Below, in pieces: positions 18,080 to 29,700 of a DNA stretch of 32,513 bases. The notes under the pieces were generated by a model that saw only the letters and a program-made list of their open reading frames with translations, searched no databases and had not been told where the DNA came from. The stretch spans positions 6,415 to 38,927 of the forward strand of contig NW_014577174.1 of assembly GCF_000485595.1 (NCBI RefSeq). The letters are read 5' to 3'. Both the position numbers and the translations under genes were made by a program. Positions within the stretch are counted from its first letter, which is position 1. Every line of letters starts with the position of its first letter. This stretch comes from Priapulus caudatus (taxonomy: Eukaryota > Priapulida > Priapulimorpha > Priapulimorphida > Priapulidae).

Positions 18080-19555
18080 ACGTTCTCCTTGTCTCCCTTC
18101 TTCCTTCTCCACACAGCTTTCCCTCCTCCTCTCTTCTCCATCAACTCTGCCCCTCTCCTTCTCCACACCTTTCTCCTTCTTCCTCCTCTTCCACCAGCTC
18201 TCCTCTGCCCTCTCCTCATTCTCCACCCAGCTCTTCCGCCTCTCCTTTCCCACACAAGTACTCTTTTCTCCCCTTCTCTCCTTCTCCACAGCTCTCTCCC
18301 TCCTCCTTCTCACTAGCTTCTCCTTCTCCTCCTCTCCTTCCAGCACTCTCCCGCTTCTCCCTCTCTCCTCACCAAGCTTTCCTTCTCCCGCATACTTCCT
18401 CACCCGTCCTCCTTCTCGCACAGCTTCTCCCATCCTCGCTGCCACCAGCTTCTTCACTCTCCGCTCCTCATGTTTCACCACTTCTCGCCGCCTCCTCCTT
18501 CTCCACGCCATCTCTCCCCCTCTTCTCCATCCACCTTCTCTCCCTTCTCCATTCCTCCTTCTCTCGCCCGTCTTTCTTCCCCCCTCGCTCCTTTCCCCTT
18601 CATTCTCCTCCACACCTTCCCCTTCCGCCCTCCTCCTCCGACCAGCGTCCTTCTCCCCTCCTTTCCCCTTCTCGATTCTCCACAGAGGCTTCTCACCCCC
18701 TTCGCTCCTTCTCACACCAGCTTATCCCTTCTCCCTGCGCTCCTCCTCTCCACCAGTTCTCCCTCCTCCTTCTCCGTGCCAGATTTATCCCTTCTCTCCA
18801 TCCCCCCCCCACTCCCTTCTCCCTCCCCTCTTCCTCCTCCACCAGCTCCTTCTCCCCCTCCTCTCTCCTCCACCACCTTTCTGACCTTCCCCTTCTACCT
18901 CACCAGCTTCTTCCCTTCTCCCTTCCTCTTTCTCTACAGCTTTTCCCCTCCTCCCCACCAGCTTCTCCTGTCTCCTCCCCTCTAACCAGCCGCCTTCTCG
19001 CCTCCTTTCCTCTCTCTCCACACTTCTCCCCCTCCATCCTAACTCTAGCCAGCTTCTCCCCTTCTCCCTTTCCTCATCCTCCACCAGCTTCTCCCCCTCC
19101 TCCTCCTCACCAGCTTTCTTCACTTCCACAGCTTCTCTCGCTTCCTCCCTCTCTATCAGCTTTCCCTCCTCCTTCATCCACCACCTTCTCCTCATCTCCC
19201 TTCTCATCTCAAGCTCTCACCTCCTCCTCTTCTCACGGCAGCTTCTCTCTCTCCTTCTCCACCACTTCATCGCCTTCTCCCCTTCCTCATTCCCACCCAG
19301 CTTCTCCCCCTCCTCTCTCCACTCAGCTTCTCGCTTTCTTCCCCTCCTCCTCCACCAAGCTCCCTTCTCCCTCCTCGCGTCTCCGACAGCTCCCCTCGCC
19401 CCCCTTCTCGCCTTCCTCTTCTCACCAGTTCTCGCCCGGTCCTCCTTCTCGCACAGCTTCTCCCTCCTCATTCTTCACTAGCTTGCTCCCATACTCCCAC
19501 CTACTAATACTACTCTAAACTTCCTCCTCCCTCCCCCTCCCCCTCCCTACACTGC
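18080..19555 (+). repeat. Polypyrimidine minisatellite, inverted with respect to 17590-18045
   Basis: About 1.48 kb of units close to caccagcttctccccctcc-tcctt, the reverse complement of the unit on the left. A non-repeat bridge of about 35-60 bp (18035-18095, with gccgccgccagcacg) separates the arrays. The 498-codon plus-strand frame (18022-19518) is Ser/Pro/Leu-rich repeat translation. Confidence 0.9.
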
Positions 19556-19563
19556 TCCTTCGC

Positions 19564-19604
19564 TACCCTGCACTGATCTATTATATTATAGAGATCAGTG
19601 CTAC
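19564..19604. repeat. Small inverted repeat after the minisatellite
   Basis: gcactgatct and agatcagtgc flank an AT-rich spacer, and both sides adjoin gctaccctg. It is a possible foldback. Confidence 0.7.
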
Positions 19605-19669
19605 CCTGTACCAGAACTTGGTATGTTACACAAACCTTCAAGTGAACACAACCTATCGTAACACAAAGA

Positions 19670-19780
19670 CGAGCTGTCATTGGTCGGGTCGGCATGCATG
19701 CGGGGGCGGGGCGGGGCCGGGGCGGTCCTATCTCAGCTATTTCGCACTCGTCAGATATTTCGCGCGACACCGGCAGTACC
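19670..19780. promoter_or_regulatory. GC-box/CCAAT-type island, possible promoter
   Basis: A CCAAT-type element (cattggtcgg, 19678) is followed by ggggcggggcggggccgggg (19700-19720). This is a small GC-rich island in AT-rich surroundings. No coding exon was recognised next to it, so it may instead be a repeat end. Confidence 0.3.
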
Positions 19781-19789
19781 CAGGAAGAC

Positions 19790-22700
19790 ATAGACCCTGG
19801 CAGCTAAAGTACCAGGGCCAGGAGGTAGGGGGCAGTTTGCCCCTCAACTCTAGAGAAAAATAGAATAAAATTCTGATAAATTTAGATATAACCTTAAAAT
19901 AAGTGTAAATCCTCATAGTAGTCGTCCATGGAATTGGTCCACCCTCACCTCAACACACTGTGCACGGGGACTAGGACGTGCACCCCTCCCACAGACTAAC
20001 GAATACTTGTGCCTCTCCCTGTCCTGCAATAGGCATGGCTAAATCACGATGTATTGCCCACATAGTAGGGCTCTAATGCGCAAACAATCCAACAGAGGAA
20101 TTAATAATGAAAGTGTCATTGACACTGTAGCTCACCACAAAAAAGGACACAAATGAGTGAGTGAGAAGAAGTCAGTTTTAATTGAGCAACCATCGACGTA
20201 CATTATAGAAACGAAGAGTATATATATGGGAGAACTCCCATTATATACGCTTGATAATTATGTGTAATTTTTTATGTGAAAATATATGTTTGAGATGTGA
20301 AAGTCTGAGATGTGGGCGAGTGATGGCGTTACACCTAAATGATCGCCATTTAACGTTTTTATAATATTCAGATTTAGGCACTGCCTAAAAGCGGAGCTCC
20401 CGATGTGTAACGTGTAAGATTGAGAGGATACGCTTATTCCACGTAGATGCTATATACCACGTGACAATGGTGTTTCCCTGCCCATAACACAACTTTTGTC
20501 AAATGTTAATTGGTTGCATGGAAGTGTTTATTTCGTATGAGTTTTTCTATGCGGTAGCACACGGTTGCCATCTGTATATCTCAATAATAATTTATAAACC
20601 AAAATGAATCACAATATATACCCGCTTGTTTCTTAGCGATGGCGTTCGAAATAAATAGGTTATGTTGCGTTCCGACATGTTTTGTAAAACTTTACTCTAA
20701 TATAGACGTTTGATCGGCAGGGTGGAGAGGAAATACCAATTTTGCATTAAAGATATTGTCAATAAAATCTTGTAAAACGAACCAGACGAGTGTGACACCA
20801 CAGACTGTTATATCTGCGTGTCTATATAATATGCTATATAATTCCCAAAACCTACCTAATTTGCATAATTTCTTTTAAAATATCAAAACCCCTAGCCCTT
20901 ATTCATTCACATACCAAAAATGAGCAAAATCCGTTGGACCTGAACTGACTAATGGCAATTCCCATTTTTGCCAAAAAATTGCCGTGGCTCGAAAGTACGT
21001 CGACTGGCGTGCTCCAAAATAGGACGTTCAAACCTCTCCCATAGCAGTAACAACTATAGATGTACGTTACAGTATAACAACAGTAATAACGGTTCTTGAG
21101 TTATCGTTAACCGTAGCCAAATGTTGACGGAAGGACGGACGGACGGACGGACGTACGACGGACGACGACCCATGACGATGTCAAGGTGAGCTAAAAACGA
21201 GTTGTGGATTTGTAGTAAAATTGTGGCGCACGCGACGCAAAACTTTCCCTAAAAAAACATCAATCAGAAATGCTAAACGCAATAATTACAAGGTGCGATC
21301 TTGGTCTGTTCACACAATCAGTACGGGTCTGTAAAGGATTTGGCTTCAAATCGGCCAGCTATCCACCGGTCATCCATATGTGTTTTATAATTGAATACAC
21401 TAGTATCTGAGATTTTTTGTGAAAAGTGACCGTGAGATAAGACGTAGTACTTGTCCTTTAATTTTGAATTAAAATAGAACTTTAAATAAAACTAGAACAA
21501 ACATAAAAACATATAATCAATTAGTGATTATAAAGTCATCTTATTTCATATAAATTGTCGTACATATACTTCTGCATAATTGACTCATGCATGTGTTAAA
21601 AATTAAGCAGGTGTTAATAAAAAGTCATTTTAAATTATTATCAAAAACAATTAATAAATCCAGAATCGATCTAACAACATCATACGAATAGCATCTCGAA
21701 TTCACAACGCATCATTTTATACAAAATTCTTGTAATAATTATTACATAACAATAATATTTACTGAATAATAGAAATAAATTATGTTCGTTAATGTAATGT
21801 GATTATTTTATAAAAATTTTACACAACCGATTAAAAAGGCATTTCGCATATGGCATGCGCCATCTCTTGACGTTAAGCTTGCGATAGAAATTATATCTCG
21901 TTGTTAATAACAGCTATTCACTCTAGAAGGTATTAATATTATACACGAGGGTTTTAACTGAATATAATCAACATAGTAATCGACAATGATCGTAAGCAAC
22001 ATTTGCCTACGAGCACAGTAACGCCTCCATATACCACCGACCTCATTTACTGCCTGAAACGTATTCGGAAAGATTTACACTGGCGCTCATGGAAACAATA
22101 TACTATGTCACCGTATCCATACGCCACTTTGTGTGCGTCAACATGCCAGTTTCTAGAAGAGAAGTTGAAATGAGTTCCGACTGCTAGCCGTAGCTCTCTT
22201 CGTAGAGTGAACTGCCTAAATCATATATACATTCCTATCGCATTACATGCCATAGCCTGTCTACCACCACTCGTACCAATCAAATTTAAAGGAATTAAAA
22301 AAATTGTTTAAATCATGTAATGTTTACAACACAAACGGCGATAATCGGCGGGTTTTCACGATGAGTAACGAGGTTCGTGTATGGGGGGATCAATGCACAT
22401 CCGTGAATGTCAACTAACATTAACGAGTGACGCCGCTACATTGTAAGTATAACACGTGCAGAAATCTACCACGATAATCACAGGTCTCGCACACAACCTA
22501 TTCGTTGTTCGGTGTTCAGCATAAACCTACAAAATCAACAACCTGATATTGCATTCACGCGTGGAAGCAAGACGACACACGTCTCCCAACTAGTTCTATT
22601 CATATAAAAAAAGGCACTTGCCTCAACGTTGGCAAGAGTTTGTTATTTTACAAATTCAATGTACAATATTACAAATCTAACGCGAAGCCTGCCTATTTTA

Positions 22701-23643
22701 CAACAACACTCCCTTCTACTCTTGAAATTACCGTGACCTTCGTCTACTTATACAGATTACCTGCTACTTGCACACATACTCCAGTAAGTTCCCATCAAGT
22801 TCACGTACCACTACTATTAATTTAAGTTGATGTGGCTAAGGCAATCTCTGTGGTTAAACTCATGAGAAAACTATACATCATGAAAAAAGGCCAAGGTGCA
22901 ATCAATGGAGTAATTAGTGTGACAAGAGACATGGAGCAGTGGTCACGGTGGGTCAATCTGCGCACTTGTGCAAAGAACGCAACTGCACAATTTACATTTG
23001 TATTATAAAATCTCAGCTTTTTACAAATTAATATATTTCCATCCTGTTATATATACAGGTTTGAAAGTTTACACTAGGCTAGTCATCTGACTACTGCGTC
23101 TACAAAGACACAATCATGCATCAGCACTATGTCGCCTAAATTGACTGCTGGTGCCACCTAGTGGCAGAGCACCTTTATGCCTGTTCTCTCCACTGCGCAT
23201 TCTGCAGTCCGCAATCCTGCAGACTCCCACACACACCTCTACACGTCAGCTTTCACTGGCGATAAGCTCACGTATATATCATACATTGTGAGATTCCCAC
23301 ATATTTACATAACATAAGTGGCAAGCTACCAGCTAACGTTAGCCACGATGACATTTGTAGTAAAGTCTGTACAACTACACCCAATTACGCACGGTTTTGG
23401 CAAGTCCAAGATTACAAGTGGCCCGTAATAGTTAACACAGGGCAGGCTCACAACCATTTCTCAGAAAAATGCCAGCACACGTGTATACACCCTACAACTG
23501 GCAAGAGAAGGCAAGATAAGGGCAAGATTTGGAAAGCATTGTTAATATCCTCTCACAATGCTGGGTTGGTTAGAGCCGTCTGTAAATCATGTCAGCGGGA
23601 AAGGTAAATGTTTAATTTTGCTGCCACTAGAGCGCAGCACGGG
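19790..23643. other. 3.8 kb AT-rich sequence, no recognised gene
   Basis: No credible coding exon. Minor features are an (ACGG)n run at about 21128-21155, a ggcaattcccatttttgccaa inverted motif at about 20954, and a TATA-like catataaaaaaagg at about 22600. Part of it, adjacent to 23643, is probably the rapgef1 3' UTR. A polyadenylation site could not be fixed. Confidence 0.5.
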
Positions 23644-23782
23644 TTACATGTGCGTCTGCTTGCTGCGGCCTCCCCGGGGCTTTATGCTCTCGGATATCTG
23701 CCACATTGTCTCCTCGTCGAGATAGTCGCTGAAGCCGTTGAAGAATGCCAGGATTCGCTCGTTCTTCTTGATGGGATAATTA
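23644..23782 (-). CDS. rapgef1: rapgef1 terminal coding exon with stop codon
   Basis: The acceptor is cgttttAG at 23784-23783. The exon completes a Cys codon, then reads NYPIKKNERILAFFNGFSDY followed by LDEETMWQISESIKPRGGRS-KQTHM and a TAA stop at 23646-23644. The FFNGFSDYLDEETMWQIS-SIKPR segment matches the end of C3G-type catalytic domains. The family usually ends with a short basic tail after the IKPR motif, as here. I saw no obvious AATAAA signal on this strand within a few hundred bases of the stop, so the 3' UTR end is undefined. Confidence 0.88.
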
Positions 23783-26700
23783 CTAAAACGATTAACGAAT
23801 TTGATGAATGATTACTGAACTGATGACATGATTAACATGAGTTACTAACATGCAGACATGGCTGGTCGAAGGGCATTCCCTGTTTGCACGTAACCAAACC
23901 AACCTGGTAAGAATCATACTGAATGAATTCCCCCCCCCCCAACAGTCTTTGACCCACGCAGGAAAAAAAACTAAATTGTTATCGCTATAGTTAGTATCAC
24001 TACAAAACAACTTTCCAATGTGGATTTTTCACGTGTTTTTTCCCGCCCATGCACCCATCACCTTGATGCAGAAAATTTCACTCTTACCACATCCGAAACT
24101 TGCGCATATTGTCCAAAATGTTGAACTGCTGCCATCGCTTGGCAAAGTTGATTTTTCCATCAGGCAGTAGATCGCTGTTGCCTATATGTACAAACGTGAG
24201 ATCCTGTAGAATCAGACCTCTGTAAGAAAACAAAAAAAATTCAAACTTTAGTCTGCTTCATACCAGCACAGCATTCCATTGGCATACAGCTAATTCGGCA
24301 ATGATGGTAGATAGTACCATAACAACAGGTGTCACCTACCATGGCCACTATGGCAACAGCTACGTTACCTACCATGATCACCATAGCAACAGCTACATAA
24401 CCTACCATGATCACCATAGCAACAGCTACATTACCTACCATGATCACCATAGCAACAGCTACTATGATCACCATGGTGATGCTTACGTATAAATCAATGA
24501 CTTTGAGCACGACAATGATATGATAAAATCTGAAAGATTATGATGTCGACGAATTCAACGGGACCTTTGAAGCTACGGACATGCGACGAAGATAGTTAGC
24601 ACTATGTGAAACGTGCTGAAGTTGCATTGTTGCGCATGCAAACACATCTTAATACGATGTAAATGCTGTAATGATTACAGCGTTGCCCACGACTCACATG
24701 TAAGGTATGCAAGGAGGTTCCGTCTCAGCCAGCGCCAGGCGATATGCGCGGAATGACGCCGAGCTATCTATCAGCTCACAATACTCCTTGAGGGTCTGAA
24801 ACACAGATGAACCATAGAAACAACTGAGCAATTGATCGACACATCACTACGTAACCCAGCACTATCTGTATTTCTTCGTCCCCGCCGTCACACTTCTACT
24901 CTTGTATTAGTTTGATCGGAAAGGAACCGGATAGGAGTAGAGGAGGTATTAGCGTACCTCCGTGATCTGCTTCACCCAGTCCAGACGACGGATCGGGGCA
25001 GAGTCCAGCGCTGAGAGAAGCGCCAGGTACGAGTTGAAGTTATTCAACCGCCTCAAATGCTGCATCATAAAAGTACACTAAATTAATATCACTGCCACTA
25101 AAGCCCGGGTCACAACAGATCGTACGAAATTTTGTCGTGGTAGACCCATAAAATATTTGTCGTGGCCAGATCTTGCAACATGCCCGAAATGTATTTCGAG
25201 TGGTCGCAATGGCTACGACACATTAAAGATGGTTTGGCAATGGGAACGCAACAGAAAAAAAATATATGTCGTGGTTATGTCGTGGGTGTGTCGCAAGTCA
25301 GTCGTGCGACAGTCGTGAGTTGTCGGGCATTGTCGGGGGGGCTGTTTTTCACGTGAACAGGTCGTGTTTCACTCGTGGGATGCGCGTGCTACAGTCGTGC
25401 GACTGTCGCACAACAGTCGTGGGTCACTCGGGTCACTCGTGGGACGCTCGCGCGTCCGTCTCCCGACTATATAACGAAGTATTATCGCACGACAGTCGCA
25501 AGACTGTCGTAGGACAGACTCACGACAACCAGAAGTCATAGATGCCACAAAAAATCGTGGAACAAAAAAGGTGCATGTTCAATTTTGCCTCACAACGGCA
25601 AGTCGATGCCACGATGCTCAAAATTTCGTAGGACTGTCTTGCGACGACCCCGATGACAGAGATGCCAACACATATTTGAAGCGATCTGTAGTTTCTGGCC
25701 ATCAAATTAGTAGTTCGAGGGGTTCGGGGGGGGGGAGGGATTATTAATTTTACACACACACACACACGTTCTAAATTGTAGTACATACGCTGCCACGCAC
25801 ATAAAACATTGTATTACAGCTAGCGCAAACATGGTTCATACAAAACTGGAATTTTTTCCAAGGACTTTTCAAGGACATTTTATCGGAAATTCAAGGACAT
25901 TTTATCAGACATTTTATCGGAATTCATACACAGAACAAAACGTACCTGGATTAATTTAATAACCCCAATCTTAATCACTGCATGTCACCTCTAAAACTTA
26001 CCTGGATCACATTAATAAACCCTTCTAAACACTGTCACTTCTACAACATACTGACTGATTTTACTGACTTACTGTAATTTGTGATCATCATTTAACTGTC
26101 TATCGTGTCTATAGCTTTTTAAGCTCATTTAACGCAATTTTTATTGAGGTTTGCACATTATTGATGGTACAAAATTTATTTTTATTACAGGCAAGGATTC
26201 TTTCTAAAAATTCAAGGACATTTTCATGAAATTCAAGCATTTTTCAAGCCCAAAATCAACATTTACTAAATTCAAGTACTTTTCAAGGACTCCCCTCAAA
26301 TCCAAGGACTTTTCAAGGACTGTGCGAACCATGTGCCAAATAGTGGAGTGTCTGCCTGTACGAGCCAGGAGGATCGATTGTTTATACGCGAAGTCTCTTG
26401 CGGCTGGGGTCCAGGGCCCGCGTAAGAGCCCTGGAAGCTCAGGGGGTTTGAGAAAGCGGCCCGCGAGGCACGTGTGTATGGCTGTGCACATCCATCGACG
26501 CTGCGTACGTGCCTGCTGGCAGGGGTGGCATTGATTGAAGTACGGGGGAGGGGCACGATTGTTTCAGCGTGGTACTAATCACTACTAAAATGTAGAGGGT
26601 TGGCATTGCTGGACTATGAGAGAGCGACAGCAAAACTCTTTCGGGGAATTGACGAAAAAGCTACAATCGGGAATGACACACGAGTGTACTGGCAGGGAAA

Positions 26701-29700
26701 AATTCAAAAATATACGCGTGAATTTCATTAGGATTTTCCATGGATTACCGTTCTATAATCCTACGGGTCGGGTCGTTGGTCCTACGGGTCTACGTAGGCA
26801 CGCCCGCAGGCACACCCGCACACACGCACGCAGGCACGCACGCGCGCAGGCACACGCGCAAGCACGCGCGAAGGCACGCGCGCAGGCACGCACGCACGCG
26901 CACACATGCATGCGCGTAGGCACACACGCACGCAAGCACGCCCGCAGGTACACCGGCACACACAGGCACGCACGCACGCACGCACGCGCGCAGGCACACA
27001 CGCAAGCACGCCCGCAGGCACACCGGCACGCACACACGCACGCGCGCAGGCACACACGCAAGCACGCGCACAGGCACACACGTATATACGCGCAGGCGGC
27101 GGCGCGCGCTTGATTGAATGCAATACAGTACAGTACACACATGCATGCTTAAATGGTAAACACTTGACAGTCACATCGTACCATGAATTCAACCGTGCCG
27201 TGGAACCGGCTGCCGCTAGCGGCAGAGGCCTAGGCATCGCAGCGCAGCAACGCCGAACGAGGGCGGCAAGGCGCGGGACCGACCTGGACAATCGATTTCC
27301 AGGGCGACTTTTTCTATTGGGGCCGCCCCCGATATCATGTTTTCGGGGGCTCTTTTTGGCATTTCGGGGGCGAAATCGCCTGCCGCCCCGTGTATTTTTT
27401 CCCCTGCGTATTATAGACTGACGAACCAAAAATAATTTTTTTTTTCCGATCACAGTGAAATTCGTAGTTTGATACAAACTGGTCATAGTGGTGCAAAGGA
27501 ATAGAAATTCGTATAAAATACGGATAAATCGTAGTGGTTGGCATCTCTGCGATGACCCACGATTTGCCCAAATTTTCTGTCGTGTCGTGGCACAAATGCG
27601 GCGTTGGCTCGTTGTGACCGAGGCTTAACATGAAAAAGGTTCGGTTATTTTGACCGCGATATACAACGGCATGTAATTAGGCATGCACAGTTGGCATGGT
27701 TAATTGGATACATGGACAAATATCTATGTGATGAAATCCGTTTAGTTCATGTGTATGTCGACAAAATACAGAATGTTATAGTGCCGAAACCTATAGTGCA
27801 GAAACATCCCACCTTCATGATTTTGATGAAGCGCACCAGGTGGCGCTCCCTGTCACGTGCGTCGTCCTGTTCCAGTATCCTGGACCTTGCCCTGAACAAA
27901 CACAGAAACGTAAACAATTGCGCGTCATCGCTACACTACACGTCAATGTAAACAGTTACACGTCATTGGCAATGTACACAGATCTGCATTACAAACAGCG
28001 ACTGTGCACATTGTGTACACAGGAGACACAGCTCTGCCACTAACAGCACGTTTATAACATATAAACATAATATTTATAACATTTATAACATAATAGCAGG
28101 CAGATGACTGAAAGAAATATCAATGAAAGACCTACCAGTACGACATCTTATTAAAGTGTTCGGTGAACAGCGTCAGATTTGGACTTAGCTCCTCTGATTG
28201 CTCTTTTGCCCACAGCAGCATCTCTGCAATCTGTAACATCCAAAAATAAAGAAATGAATGATCATGAATGCAGCACATACTTAGCAGTGGACGTGTGTGA
28301 AGCAATGTTATAAAATGGTAACAAAAATAATTGATGCAGGTCTCAGGACCACAGCGACTACAACTCAATACTGACACTGTAATTCCAATGAATTTCCATG
28401 TTCACCATTCTTCAAATGCCTCAAAAATCTACCGACATATCTCAGAAGGTTCAGCAGACCCTGAACAAAACTGCACATGCCTTCGATCGAATCTATGGCA
28501 TTGCACATAGCAATGTGCGAGTTACTCCATAACTCATGTTCGTGCAAGATAATTGCAATGGTTTTGAGCACTGGACAACTTTCAATTTAATTTTTTATAC
28601 TAGCCAACGCATTGATTTATCCACCACACAGCCTACCTCCATCTTCTGGAACAGACTGGCATCCAACATCGTCATCTGTTCGGCTATGTGTTCAGGTTTG
28701 TAGTCTAGCAGGGTCACCGGTCTACAACAGTCAAGAGAACACATTCTTTCATCTCGCAGAACACAACATTCACAATTTTTAAACCGCAGAGGGAAACAGG
28801 AGAGGAAGCCGCTACAATCGTCCTGTCTGCTTGAGCAAGATAATCACTCCCCGCACCCCTTAGATACTGTTGCTACAATAGTCAAGCTAGATCAGTGTAT
28901 GCGTGTTTTTACTTGTGCACGCCAAACTGTTAACTTTGCGGCACAGGTTGCTTGAGCACTGGGGCCGGTTTCACGAAGCGTACTTAACTTAAGTATAATT
29001 AAATCACTAATCATACTTAACTTCCCGTAATTATGATTAGTTAATCATACTCAAAAATCTGTTTCACAAAGCAATTTAAGTACATATTTAACTAATCACA
29101 TAATTAGCCGACTTCAACATGAATAGACTGGTACTCGCTCCCCTCTCGGCTTAGTCACTCGATGGGAATCGAGTAATCAAGGTGGGAGCGAGTACCAGTC
29201 TAAAACAAATTACACGGTATTCAATATGGCGGACCAACACGCCAAAAATATCTTCAAGTTCGGTACATGAAAAGGAATTAATTTGTAACTATAATGATTG
29301 AAGTAGTTCAGCAAATCTTAGATAATTTAAATTTCCTTGGGAAAAAATTGAAGTAAAATTTCCAATTGGAAAATCTGCAGCGTACTTAATATACTAGTAC
29401 TACCTACTTCTAAGTTCTAGTACTAGCAACTAATTATGATTAGTGGATTTAATCATGCTCCTGAGTAGAATTAAATATTGTGATTAACTTAATCATGATT
29501 AAAGTTAATTACGCTTCGTGAAACAGTCACTTTAATTTAAGTACGAGAAGTTAATCATGATTAGTGATTTAATCACGATTCAATACTTAAGTACGCTTCG
29601 TGAAACCGGCCCCTGGTCGCTACACTATATAATTCATTGGGCCAGACCTACATTTGCACAGCCTTTCTCCTTATTCCATAAGCATATATTAAAGATATAG

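Larger units (their letters stand above)
25098..27630. mobile_element. Composite repeat bounded by inverted ends, in a rapgef1 intron
   Basis: The left end taaagcccgggtcacaac (25099) matches the inverted right end gttgtgaccgaggcttaa (27611-27628). Just inside, GTCGTG/CACGAC motifs are dense (25130-25530 and 27540-27600). The block reads as a DNA transposon or foldback element invaded by other repeats (25840-26335 and 26790-27090). No transposase frame is recognised. Confidence 0.5.

Noticed and set aside
17588-18715. 375-codon minus-strand frame
   Set aside because: It crosses the orientation switch of the same minisatellite: Ser/Pro/Leu on one side, Arg/Glu/Gly on the other. Repeat artefact.
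18022-19518. 498-codon open frame on the plus strand
   Set aside because: It is the translation of a polypyrimidine minisatellite (Ser/Pro/Leu only). Overlapping frames of similar kind are open in parallel and no domain or leader is present.
22640-22825. 61-codon frame after a TATA-like sequence
   Set aside because: The start is a non-ATG codon, and there is no domain, leader or splice support.
24241-24510. Short His/Tyr- or Val/Met-repeat proteins on both strands
   Set aside because: Product of the 33-bp VNTR inside a rapgef1 intron.
26616-27486. Thr/His/Ala- and Cys/Val/Ala-rich frames around the CGCA minisatellite
   Set aside because: All arise from the alternating repeat; six frames are open.
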